Of a stretch of 24,646 nucleotides of DNA, positions 1-6,939 are shown piece by piece (the first letter of the stretch is position 1; the number at the start of each line of letters is the position of its first letter). The stretch lies in the NCBI GenBank assembly GCA_002361095.1, contig DERU01000261.1:1247-25892 (forward strand), written 5' to 3'. The notes beneath the pieces were generated by a model. It was not told the DNA's origin. It did not search any database and saw nothing but the letters and a program-made list of their open reading frames with translations. Source of the DNA: Lachnospiraceae bacterium UBA3332. GTDB lineage: Bacteria; Bacillota; Clostridia; Lachnospirales; Lachnospiraceae. The position numbers and the translations under genes are program-made.

Positions 1-66
1 TCCTCATTTCTGCGCTGCTTTTTTTGTATTTTAAGTTTGGGGTTGGAGCGCAAACACAAACTTGGA
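1..66 (-). other. Left-edge intergenic stretch, probable leader of a further minus-strand gene
   Basis: This stretch follows the stop codon of the FAD oxidoreductase and holds no complete gene. Read on the minus strand it is A-rich and ends at the window edge with AATGAGGA. The same 13 bases, GCAGAAATGAGGA, lie just before the start codon of the GlpA-like gene at 2785, where the AGGA works as the ribosome site. This suggests that another gene of the operon begins just outside the window. In Clostridia a short DUF1667 protein often follows this pair of oxidoreductases, but that identity is inference only. A 7-bp inverted repeat (33-39 and 57-63) has no U-tract on the minus strand, so I do not call it a terminator. 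Confidence 0.4.
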
Positions 67-1341
67 TTATATGTCCTGCTCGATCTTGAAGGTGATTGCC
101 TCAGGATACGGGTATTTTTGCAGAAGCTGCCTGGTAAGCGTAAAGCTTTCCATTTCCCCTGGCGCAAGTACGGGACGTTTTTGGCGCGCCACCCGCTCCT
201 GGTCAAAGTAAACGCTGACATAGCAGTTTTTATATACGTTTCCCACACGGAAACGCAGCGTGAGTTTGTCCGCCATATACGCCGGACGGATGGTACTGGG
301 AACCGTATACCGGACGCCCTGCTGCGCTTTTATAAAAATGGGGGCAAAACCCTCCTGCCTGCCGCAGCGCGTCCCCCTGACGTATGCCGCCGCATTTTTT
401 CCGGCCAGGGCCGCTTCCTGTGAGACGAAATCCACAAGGTCATGTACATGTAATACGTTTCCGCAGGCAAATACGCCTTCGATGCTGGTCTCTAAACTTT
501 CGTTTACTTTGGGCCCCGCCGTGACCGGGTGCATCGAAACCCCCATTTGGGCGGAAAGTTCGTTTTCCGGAATCAGTCCGACAGAGAGTAAAAGCGTGTC
601 GCAGTCATAGGTTTCCTCCGTTCCCGCAATGGGTTGGTTATTTTTGTCCACCTGTGCCAGTGTAATCTGCTCCACCCGTTCTTTTCCCCGTATGTCCACC
701 ACCGTATGGCTCAGCTTTAAGGGGATATTAAAATCGTCCAGACACTGCACGATGTTACGCTTTAGCCCGCCGGAATACGGCATCAGTTCGGCTACTGCCT
801 GTACCTTTGCACCCTCCAGCGTCATACGGCGCGCCATAATCAGCCCGATATCTCCGGAGCCCAGGATTACCACATTTCGTCCCGGCAGATATCCTTCCAT
901 ATTGACAAGCCTCTGGGCCGTGCCTGCGGAAAAAATGCCTGCGGGCCGGTACCCGGGAATGTTTAAAGCCCCCCTGGAACGTTCCCGGCAGCCCATGGCC
1001 AAAATCACGGCACGCGCCTGTATGGTTAACATCCCCTGGACTTTGTTCATCGCCGTCACACATTTGGACGGTGAAATATCCATAACCATGGTATTTAACA
1101 GATACGGGATTTGCAAAGCGTGAACCTGGTCGATAAACCGCTGCGCATACTCCGGCCCTGTCAGTTCCTCCGAGAAGGTGTGCAGTCCAAAACCGTTGTG
1201 GATGCACTGATTCAAAATGCCGCCCAATTCTTTGTCCCGTTCCAAAATCAGGACGGAATCCACACCGTTGTTTTTGGCGGCTATGGCGGCGGCAAGCCCT
1301 GCCGGGCCCCCGCCGATAATGACTATATCGTATTTTTCCAT
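67..1341 (-). CDS. FAD/NAD(P)-dependent oxidoreductase, partner of the GlpA-like enzyme
   Basis: This is a 424-residue flavoprotein of the pyridine nucleotide-disulfide oxidoreductase fold. The FAD-binding GGGPAG motif is at residues 10-15, a second dinucleotide-binding motif GSGDIG is at 161-166, and the closing FAD segment with CGNVLHVHD is near 293-301. A C-terminal extension of about 95 residues is beta-rich by eye. There is no CxxC redox pair, so it is not a thioredoxin reductase. The start is supported by AAAGGAG 8 bases upstream, which overlaps the stop of the preceding gene. Only 13 bases separate the two genes, so they are surely co-transcribed. Proteins of this family act as NAD-linked flavin subunits beside GlpA-like dehydrogenases or opine/amino-acid oxidases. 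The substrate cannot be read from the sequence; electron transfer from the GlpA-like partner to NAD is inference. Confidence 0.85.
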   Translation of the reverse strand: MEKYDIVIIGGGPAGLAAAIAAKNNGVDSVLILERDKELGGILNQCIHNGFGLHTFSEELTGPEYAQRFIDQVHALQIPYLLNTMVMDISPSKCVTAMNKVQGMLTIQARAVILAMGCRERSRGALNIPGYRPAGIFSAGTAQRLVNMEGYLPGRNVVILGSGDIGLIMARRMTLEGAKVQAVAELMPYSGGLKRNIVQCLDDFNIPLKLSHTVVDIRGKERVEQITLAQVDKNNQPIAGTEETYDCDTLLLSVGLIPENELSAQMGVSMHPVTAGPKVNESLETSIEGVFACGNVLHVHDLVDFVSQEAALAGKNAAAYVRGTRCGRQEGFAPIFIKAQQGVRYTVPSTIRPAYMADKLTLRFRVGNVYKNCYVSVYFDQERVARQKRPVLAPGEMESFTLTRQLLQKYPYPEAITFKIEQDI

Positions 1342-1354
1342 TCCGGAGTCTCCT

Positions 1355-2785
1355 TTACTTTTTCCCTACAACGATACCGGACGCTTTCCCGGATTTGGTG
1401 ATTTCCTCCATACCGGCAGGCAGGCTGCGCGCAAGAATTTCCATGGTTCTTGGCGCGCAGAAACCGGACTGGCAGCGTCCCATCCCCGCCCGTGTCCGTC
1501 TCTTTATGCCGTCCAGCGATTTTGCGCCCAGCGGGCGGGATATGGCGTCCAAAATCTCCCCTTCCGTAATCATCTCGCAGCGGCAGATAATATTGCCGTA
1601 GGCCGGATTTTGCAAAATCAGGGCGTTGCGTTCTTCCATGGACAGCGTCTTGGGATCCAAAATTCCTTTTCTGGTTTTGATAAAATCTTCTTTCGGATAA
1701 AGTCCCAGTTTTTTTTGCACGATTTTGGCTACCATTTCCCCGATGGCGGGACAACTGCTCAGCCCCGGGGACTCAATTCCCGCACAGTCCACAAAACCTT
1801 CGGCATCCGAAACTTCCCTGATAATAAATTCGTGCCCGTCCTCATGGGCGCGCAGCCCCGCAAAAGATGTAATTACCTGCCGCAGCGGAAGATCCCTTAC
1901 GTTTTCCCCGGCCTTTTTCAATACCAAATCAAGCCCTTCCCGGGTAGTATTGGTTCCCTCTTTGTCGTCGATATCGACGGCGGTGGGGCCAAGCAGCAGA
2001 TTGCCGTGGACAGTGGGCGTTACCAAAACCCCTTTGCCATACCGGTTGGGCAGGGAGAATATGGTTCTTTCCACATGCTTTCCCGCGCTTTTGTCCAACA
2101 GGCAGTAGTCCCCGCGCCGCGGGGTAATATGAATCTTTTGTCCGCTTACCATATTATGGAAAACATCCGCATATACACCGGCCGCATTTACCACACAGGC
2201 GGCCGTGTAGTCGCCCTGGGAGGTGTGAAGCAAAAATCCCTTATCCTGCTTTTGGATATCCAAAACTTCCGTATAAAACCGAAATTCCACGCCGTTTGCG
2301 CAGGCATTTTCTGCCAGGGCAATATTCAGGCCGAACGGACAGACAATACCGCTGGTAGGGGCATAGAGCGCGGCATACATATTTCCGGTAAGATTCGGCT
2401 CCATGGCAAGCGCCTGCTCTTTGTCCAGGATGCAAAGCCCTTCCACGCCGTTTGCAACCCCGCGCTCATATAATGCCTGCAGGTTCGGCATGTCTTCGAC
2501 ATTTTGGCATATCACCAGCGCACCGGTCTGCCGGTAGGGAAAATCCAAATCTTCGGAAAGAGAGCCCATCATTTGATTCCCGCGCACATTCAGCCGGGCC
2601 ATCAGCGAACCGGGGGCGGCGTCAAAACCGGCATGTACGATACCGCTGTTTGCCTTAGACGTTTGGCAACAGACATCCTCTTCTTTTTCCAATACGCAGA
2701 TTTTAGCCTGAAAGCGGGACAATTCCCTCGCACAGGCGCTTCCGGACACCCCTGCGCCGATTACTACCACATCATAATCCAACAT
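1355..2785 (-). CDS. GlpA-like FAD-dependent oxidoreductase with C-terminal [2Fe-2S] (BFD-like) domain
   Basis: This 476-residue protein has a DAO-type FAD fold: GAGVSG is at residues 10-15, followed by the acidic end of the second strand (VLEKE) and the SKANSGIVHAGFD segment typical of glycerol-3-phosphate dehydrogenase relatives. The C-terminal domain carries C401, C403, C438 and C443 in a CxC...CxxxxC pattern, the BFD-like [2Fe-2S] site found in anaerobic GlpA. It is annotated as GlpA-like because the family is broad and includes enzymes acting on other 2-hydroxyacids or polyols. AGGA lies 6 bases before the ATG. It is the first gene of the operon in this window, transcribed from a promoter with TTGTGG and TACAAT boxes at 2878-2906. 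The protein is expected to be cytoplasmic, as it has no signal peptide. True G3P activity is not proven: no glpK or glpF gene is in view. Confidence 0.85.
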   Translation of the reverse strand: MLDYDVVVIGAGVSGSACARELSRFQAKICVLEKEEDVCCQTSKANSGIVHAGFDAAPGSLMARLNVRGNQMMGSLSEDLDFPYRQTGALVICQNVEDMPNLQALYERGVANGVEGLCILDKEQALAMEPNLTGNMYAALYAPTSGIVCPFGLNIALAENACANGVEFRFYTEVLDIQKQDKGFLLHTSQGDYTAACVVNAAGVYADVFHNMVSGQKIHITPRRGDYCLLDKSAGKHVERTIFSLPNRYGKGVLVTPTVHGNLLLGPTAVDIDDKEGTNTTREGLDLVLKKAGENVRDLPLRQVITSFAGLRAHEDGHEFIIREVSDAEGFVDCAGIESPGLSSCPAIGEMVAKIVQKKLGLYPKEDFIKTRKGILDPKTLSMEERNALILQNPAYGNIICRCEMITEGEILDAISRPLGAKSLDGIKRRTRAGMGRCQSGFCAPRTMEILARSLPAGMEEITKSGKASGIVVGKK

Positions 2786-2877
2786 AATTTTTCCTCATTT
2801 CTGCCGCAAAAGCGAATCTGCTACAACCAAGTCCCGGCTATAGCGTAATATGGGTCTTTTCCTGTCGCTTATTTTCT

Positions 2878-2906
2878 ATTGTAAGTCATCTTTTACCAAA
2901 CCACAA
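2878..2906 (-). promoter_or_regulatory. Promoter of the FAD oxidoreductase operon
   Basis: On the minus strand TTGTGG (2906-2901) is followed after exactly 17 bases by TACAAT (2883-2878). The -10 box matches the sigma-A consensus at five of six positions and the -35 at three of six. The leader to the start codon at 2785 is about 85 bases. The -35 box lies inside the left arm of an inverted repeat (2900-2907), so a bound regulator would cover it. Confidence 0.55.
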
Positions 2907-2952
2907 CAATTTTCTGACGAATCATGCTTGCAGTTTATACCAAAGTTGTGGT
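2900..2952. repeat. Inverted repeat ACCACAAC / GTTGTGGT between divergent operons
   Basis: Perfect 8-bp arms lie at 2900-2907 and 2945-2952, separated by 37 bases. The left arm covers the -35 box of the minus-strand promoter. The right arm lies within the spacer of the proposed plus-strand promoter and ends at its -10. Placement on both promoters fits a shared operator, but an 8-bp match could also be chance or reflect -35-like sequence. Confidence 0.35.
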
Positions 2953-2957
2953 AAAAT
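2928..2957 (+). promoter_or_regulatory. Candidate promoter of the alcohol/aldehyde dehydrogenase pair
   Basis: TTGCAG (2928-2933) and TAAAAT (2952-2957) are separated by 18 bases. The -35 is weak and the -10 good. Transcription would begin near 2964-2966, immediately before the perfect palindrome at 2967-2981, a layout that supports the assignment. Confidence 0.4.
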
Positions 2958-2966
2958 TTTTGTATT

Positions 2967-2981
2967 GTTCACAGTGTGAAC
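2967..2981. promoter_or_regulatory. Perfect 15-bp palindrome, probable repressor operator
   Basis: GTTCACA-G-TGTGAAC has perfect 7-bp arms around a single central base. It sits just downstream of the proposed plus-strand promoter, between the likely transcription start and the ribosome site of the alcohol dehydrogenase gene. Such a position is typical for repressors that block initiation or early elongation. The motif does not match the classic CcpA cre site. The regulator is unknown and no regulator gene adjoins this site. Confidence 0.6.
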
Positions 2982-3038
2982 CGTTTTGCAGCCCCAGCGC
3001 AGGAAACGGATGAAACGTTTAAGAGAGGTAATTTTACG

Positions 3039-4304
3039 ATGCATGTCATGAAGAAAGCGTATTGCCGGGTGTTCCAGACGGCTTTCCGTCTGGCGCTGCC
3101 CTTTCTGCCCTATCGGCAGCCCAAAATGATCGATTCTGTGGAGTCAATTCCGGCGGTTTTGAAAAAAAAGCGCCGGAAACGCGTTATGATCGTCACGGAT
3201 ACAGGCATTATCAGCCACGGCTTATTGGTACCGCTGCAAGAGACGCTGGCGGAAAACGAAATATATTATTGTATTTATGACAAGACGGTTCCCAATCCCA
3301 CCACTGTAAATGTGGAAGAGGCGCTACAATTATACCGCCAAAACGGCTGCGATGCCCTGATCGGCTTTGGCGGCGGTTCCAGCATGGACTGCGCCAAGGC
3401 CGCAGGCGCGCGCATCGCCAATCCCCGCAAAACGCTGGGGAACATGGCGGGCATCCTGCGGGTGCGCAAAAAGCTTCCGCTCTTTATCGCCATCCCCACA
3501 ACGGCGGGAACCGGCAGCGAAACCACGCTGGCCGCCGTCATCACCGATGCGCAGACGCGGCACAAATATGCCATCAATGACTTTCCGCTGATCCCTAAGT
3601 ATGCTGTACTGGATCCCAAGATTACGGTGAGCCTTCCGCCGCATTTAACCGCAGCCACAGGGATGGACGCGCTGACCCACGCCGTGGAGGCATACATAGG
3701 CAATTCCACTACCCGGGCAACCAGGGCCTACGCGCTGCGGGCGGTCAGGCTGGTATTCCGGAACCTGGAACGCGCCTATGTAAACGGCAATGACCTTCGT
3801 GCCCGCAAAAATATGCTCATCGCTTCCTACTATGCGGGCTGTGCGTTTACCCAATCTTATGTGGGCTATGTCCATGCCGTGGCCCATTCCCTGGGAGGTA
3901 TGTACGACGTACCCCACGGCCTTGCAAACGCCATTCTTCTGCCCTTTGTTCTGGAAGCTTATGGGGAAAAGATTTCCCAAAAACTTGCAAAGCTTGCCGT
4001 TGCCGCAGGAACCGCTTCCGCAGAAACGCCTGCGGCACAAGCCGGCGCACAGTTTATCGATGCCATCCGGCAAATGAAACAGCGCTTTGGCATCAAGGAT
4101 ACCGTCCCACAGATACGGGAGGCGGATATTCCAAAGCTGTCCGGCTATGCGGACCGGGAAGCCAATCCCCTCTATCCGGTTCCCGTCCTGCTGGATGCCG
4201 GCGAACTGGAAATGTTTTACTATATGCTGATGGAAAAACGCAACGGACAGCCCGCAGAAAAAGAAAAAAACGGTAAAGGAGAACAAAGACATGGATGCAA
4301 ATGA
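3039..4304 (+). CDS. Iron-containing alcohol dehydrogenase
   Basis: This 421-residue protein belongs to the Fe-dependent (group III) alcohol dehydrogenases, which interconvert alcohols and aldehydes with NAD(P)H in the cytoplasm. The GGGSSMD cofactor loop and the PTTAGTGSE motif are present. Metal ligands are visible by comparison with the FucO pattern: D210 and H214 in GMDALTH, H279 in GYVH and H293 in DVPHG. I chose the ATG at 3039 because AGAGAGG lies 10 bases upstream. An in-frame GTG at 2976 would add 21 residues but starts inside the palindromic operator and has no ribosome site. The gene overlaps the aldehyde dehydrogenase by 14 bases, and the lysine-rich C-terminal tail is encoded across the overlap. 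The pair probably handles one alcohol-aldehyde-acid route in either direction. The substrate is unknown. Confidence 0.92.
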   Translation: MHVMKKAYCRVFQTAFRLALPFLPYRQPKMIDSVESIPAVLKKKRRKRVMIVTDTGIISHGLLVPLQETLAENEIYYCIYDKTVPNPTTVNVEEALQLYRQNGCDALIGFGGGSSMDCAKAAGARIANPRKTLGNMAGILRVRKKLPLFIAIPTTAGTGSETTLAAVITDAQTRHKYAINDFPLIPKYAVLDPKITVSLPPHLTAATGMDALTHAVEAYIGNSTTRATRAYALRAVRLVFRNLERAYVNGNDLRARKNMLIASYYAGCAFTQSYVGYVHAVAHSLGGMYDVPHGLANAILLPFVLEAYGEKISQKLAKLAVAAGTASAETPAAQAGAQFIDAIRQMKQRFGIKDTVPQIREADIPKLSGYADREANPLYPVPVLLDAGELEMFYYMLMEKRNGQPAEKEKNGKGEQRHGCK

Positions 4305-5670
4305 AATCCAAAAAATCGTCGAAAACCAGCGTATATACTTCCAAAGCGGCAAAACTTTGGAACTTCCGTTCCGGGCCCGCACACTTGCCCGCCTAAAAGA
4401 CGCCGTGAAACGGTATGAGAGCCAGATCGCCAAGGCCCTGCAGGCGGATCTGGGAAAAAGCAATTTTGAGGGATATATGTGCGAGGTCGGGCTTACCCTG
4501 AGCGAAATCAGTTATATGCAGCGCCATTTGAGAGCATTTGCCGCCGAAAAGAGAGTGCGCACGCCGCTTTCCCAATTTCCTTCCAGAAGCTATCAAAAAC
4601 CCTCCCCATACGGAGTCGTGCTGGTTATGAGTCCCTGGAATTATCCGGTTTTACTGACGCTGGAACCGCTGGCGGATGCCATTGCCGCCGGAAATACTGT
4701 GGTTTTGAAGCCCAGCGCCTACTCGCCCCAAACAAGTGCCGTTTTGGAAAAAATGATCCGCAATTGTTTTGATCCCGGACACGTGGCCGTCATCACCGGA
4801 GGCAGGGAAGAAAACACACAGCTTTTGAACCAGCGTTTTGACTATATCTTTTTTACCGGCAGTCAGTCCGTGGGAAAACAAGTCATGCAAAAAGCGGCCG
4901 TGCACCTCACGCCCGTCACGTTGGAACTGGGCGGAAAAAGCCCCTGTATTGTGGACAGGGATGCGGATATAAAACTTGCCGCAAAAAGGATTGTGTTCGG
5001 AAAATATTTAAACTGCGGACAGACCTGCGTCGCGCCGGATTATCTGTACTGTCATAAGGAAATCCGAAACGAACTTTTGGCGGAAATCAAAAAACAAATT
5101 AAAAAGCAGTACAAGGAGCGCCCGCTTGCCGACGGCGATTACGGAAAAATCATCAACCGGAAGCATTTTGACCGGATTGTGGGTCTGATGGAAAAGGAAA
5201 AAATCGTCTGCGGTGGGGAATATCATGCGGAAACATTACAGATTTCGCCCACCGTTATGGATCACGTATCTTTTGACGATGCCGTCATGCAGGAGGAGAT
5301 TTTCGGCCCCCTTCTGCCGGTGCTGACTTTTTCCTCCATGGAAGAGGCCATCGCAAAAATACAGTCCCTGCCCCATCCGCTGGCGCTTTACATTTTTACG
5401 GGCAGCCCCAAAACTGCCAAAAAGGTGATTGCGCGCTGCGGTTTCGGCGGCGGCTGTGTCAACGACACTATTATCCATCTGGCCACCAGCAATATGGGGT
5501 TTGGCGGGTTTGGGGAAAGCGGTATGGGCTCCTACCACGGAAGGGAAGGGTTTTCCACCTTTTCCCACTACAAAAGCATGGTGGACAAAAAGACCTGGCT
5601 GGATCTGCCCATGCGCTACCGCCCTGCCAAAAAAATCCACGAAAAACTGATCCGGCTCTTTTTAAGGTAA
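4291..5670 (+). CDS. Aldehyde dehydrogenase, class 3 (ALDH3) type
   Basis: This 459-residue NAD(P)-dependent aldehyde dehydrogenase would oxidise an aldehyde to its carboxylic acid. The general base E212 lies in TLELGGKSP and the nucleophile C246 in NCGQTC, with spacing and length (about 460 rather than 490-500) as in the short class 3 group. The N-terminal segment with FRARTLARLKDAV and the MSPWNYPV motif also fit this class. AAAGGAG lies upstream of the ATG, inside the end of the alcohol dehydrogenase gene, so the two are translationally coupled. Class 3 enzymes usually act on medium or long aliphatic or aromatic aldehydes. It converges on the XRE regulator gene and both share the hairpin at 5769-5797. 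Confidence 0.93.
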   Translation: MDANEIQKIVENQRIYFQSGKTLELPFRARTLARLKDAVKRYESQIAKALQADLGKSNFEGYMCEVGLTLSEISYMQRHLRAFAAEKRVRTPLSQFPSRSYQKPSPYGVVLVMSPWNYPVLLTLEPLADAIAAGNTVVLKPSAYSPQTSAVLEKMIRNCFDPGHVAVITGGREENTQLLNQRFDYIFFTGSQSVGKQVMQKAAVHLTPVTLELGGKSPCIVDRDADIKLAAKRIVFGKYLNCGQTCVAPDYLYCHKEIRNELLAEIKKQIKKQYKERPLADGDYGKIINRKHFDRIVGLMEKEKIVCGGEYHAETLQISPTVMDHVSFDDAVMQEEIFGPLLPVLTFSSMEEAIAKIQSLPHPLALYIFTGSPKTAKKVIARCGFGGGCVNDTIIHLATSNMGFGGFGESGMGSYHGREGFSTFSHYKSMVDKKTWLDLPMRYRPAKKIHEKLIRLFLR

Positions 5671-5768
5671 GGCGGCGGCCGTTCTGCAAATCCCACCGCT
5701 TCTGACGTGGCTGACCTGTTACGTTTTTACACCCATTAGACGAATCATGTCAAAAAAAATTGCAAAAA

Positions 5769-5797
5769 AAAGACGGTATCTTGAAAATACCGTCTTT
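5769..5797 (-). terminator. Rho-independent terminator of the XRE regulator gene, possibly used from both sides
   Basis: A perfect 11-bp stem (AAAGACGGTAT and ATACCGTCTTT) has a 7-base loop. On the minus strand it continues into a run of eight U residues (TTTTTTTT then GCA), which makes a strong terminator for the regulator gene. On the plus strand only three U residues follow, so it would end aldehyde dehydrogenase transcripts less efficiently. No other terminator is visible for that operon. Confidence 0.85.
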
Positions 5798-5818
5798 CGC
5801 CTGTCCATGGTTTTTTGT

Positions 5819-6328
5819 TTATTCTTTGGAGATGCCGCAAAAAAGCGTAATGCCCATAAGCGCCAACAGCAGCCCGTAGCGGATCCAGTCCAGCGCCATA
5901 TCCTGCTCCTGCCAGAAAAGGTCGGCCGGTACCAGCCCCCTTTCGTCCAGCAAAAGACCCTGGTTCCAAAGCAAACGCCCGCAAATCATGCAGCAGACAA
6001 GGAGCAGGGCAGAAACGAAAAGAAACGCGATTCTTTTTTTCAAAATCACCTTCTTTTGACGGGCGATCGTCGATTCCAGAATGGCATTCGCCTGCTTAAG
6101 GCCGATGGTCTCCTCTTTGTGGCGCTGTCCGTCCAGCAGTTCCACCACCGAAACATCCAGTGCGGCCGCCAGGGGCCGGAACAAATCCAGGGCCGGAACG
6201 GACAACCCCCTCTCCCATTTCGATACCGCTTTATCCGTCACATGCACCATATCCGCAAGTTCCTTTTGGGTAAGCCTGCTTTCCGTGCGCAGTTCTTTTA
6301 TGAACATCCCTATTTTTTCTTTTTCCAT
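5819..6328 (-). CDS. Membrane-anchored XRE-family transcriptional regulator
   Basis: This 169-residue protein has an N-terminal Cro/C1-type helix-turn-helix at about residues 5-65 (LTQKELADMVHVTDKAVSKWE), a short charged linker, and two hydrophobic segments near 100-119 and 146-165. The architecture is common in Clostridia for regulators that sense envelope or membrane state. The ATG at 6328 is chosen because AGGAGGGG lies 8 bases upstream and because the promoter's -10 box at 6369-6374 lies downstream of the longer in-frame ATG at 6427, so that ATG would not be on the transcript. A palindrome beside the -35 suggests autoregulation (inference). Targets are unknown. Confidence 0.88.
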   Translation of the reverse strand: MEKEKIGMFIKELRTESRLTQKELADMVHVTDKAVSKWERGLSVPALDLFRPLAAALDVSVVELLDGQRHKEETIGLKQANAILESTIARQKKVILKKRIAFLFVSALLLVCCMICGRLLWNQGLLLDERGLVPADLFWQEQDMALDWIRYGLLLALMGITLFCGISKE

Positions 6329-6368
6329 CCAAACATCCCCTCCTGCCTCTTCGTGTTTTGACAGCATC

Positions 6369-6397
6369 ATTATAACAGACAGAAGGCTGTGCTGCAC
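6369..6397 (-). promoter_or_regulatory. Extended -10 promoter of the XRE regulator gene
   Basis: On the minus strand TGTTATAAT (6377-6369) is a perfect extended -10 element. The hexamer 17 bases upstream is GTGCAG, a poor -35 box. Transcription would start near 6362, giving a leader of about 34 bases to the ATG at 6328. Confidence 0.65.
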
Positions 6398-6408
6398 CCG
6401 ACTGTCGG
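6398..6408. promoter_or_regulatory. Palindrome CCGACTGTCGG next to the -35, candidate operator
   Basis: An 11-bp palindrome has perfect 5-bp arms around one central base. It abuts the -35 position of the regulator promoter. XRE proteins bind short palindromes as dimers, so autoregulation is plausible. No second copy was noticed in the window. Confidence 0.4.
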
Positions 6409-6443
6409 TAGAGTGGCGCAGCTTCATTTACATTCCTGCGGGT

Positions 6444-6893
6444 TCACTGCTTATGGACATACATGCGGCTGGGCGTTTCCTCCCCGTCCCCCTGTGCCAT
6501 GCAGAAAAATTCCCAGCCGTACCGTTCGTAAAAGGAGGTATGATCCGTGAGCAGATAGAGGGTAGGGATTCCCATCCGTTCCATATCGGCGCACACATGT
6601 TCCAGCATTTTGCCCGCGATGCCCTGGCAGCGGTATGCCTCTTCCACATATACGGCGCAAACGTTTGGCGTCAAATCCTTCCTGTCATGAAAATCGTTTT
6701 CGATCACACCGAGCCCTCCCACAATGGCATTGTCTTTCCGGACCAGATACCATTGCGGAACCGGATGCCTGCCCTGCAGGCAAGCTTCCATGCTCTCCAG
6801 ATACGCAGCGGCCGGAATCCCCCATTTTTGGGAAAACCAATACGCCGCCTCTTCTTTATACTGCGGATAATCCCGCAACGCCAGGATTTCCAT
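6444..6893 (-). CDS. GNAT-family N-acetyltransferase
   Basis: This protein of about 149 residues has the GNAT fold. The acetyl-CoA pyrophosphate-binding motif A appears as YRCQGIAGKML (R/QxxGxG/A), preceded by the strand CAVYVEE, and the C-terminal part has the familiar SFYERYGWEF segment. The start at 6893 is preferred over an ATG at 6917 because AAGGAG is 9 bases upstream of it. It lies 46 bases downstream of the DUF4965 gene on the same strand, so it may be the last gene of the sugar operon or be transcribed by read-through. The acceptor (amino acid, small amine or antibiotic-like molecule) cannot be told from the sequence. Confidence 0.88.
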   Translation of the reverse strand: MEILALRDYPQYKEEAAYWFSQKWGIPAAAYLESMEACLQGRHPVPQWYLVRKDNAIVGGLGVIENDFHDRKDLTPNVCAVYVEEAYRCQGIAGKMLEHVCADMERMGIPTLYLLTDHTSFYERYGWEFFCMAQGDGEETPSRMYVHKQ

Positions 6894-6923
6894 TTGGATA
6901 CACTCCTTTCCAAACATTCAAAC

Positions 6924-6936
6924 GCCGGCTGCCGGC
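6924..6936 (-). other. Small GC hairpin directly after the DUF4965 stop codon
   Basis: GCCGG and CCGGC pair around a 3-base loop, 3 bases beyond the stop codon. On the minus strand no U-tract follows, so it is more likely an RNA-stabilising end or weak attenuator than a full terminator. Confidence 0.3.
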
Positions 6937-6939
6937 ACT

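Noticed and set aside
1..13. TCCTCATTTCTGC repeated at 2790-2802
   Set aside because: Too short to be a mobile or regulatory repeat. It is better explained as similar ribosome-site leaders of two genes in one operon, and is used only as weak support for a gene beyond the left edge.
33..63. Inverted repeat AAGTTTG / CAAACTT after the FAD oxidoreductase gene
   Set aside because: A 7-bp AT-rich stem with a 17-base loop and no U-tract on the transcribed strand is too weak for a terminator.
2916..2926. GACGAATCATG also present near 5740
   Set aside because: An 11-base match is expected many times by chance in 24 kb, and the two contexts (promoter region and gene end) do not correspond.
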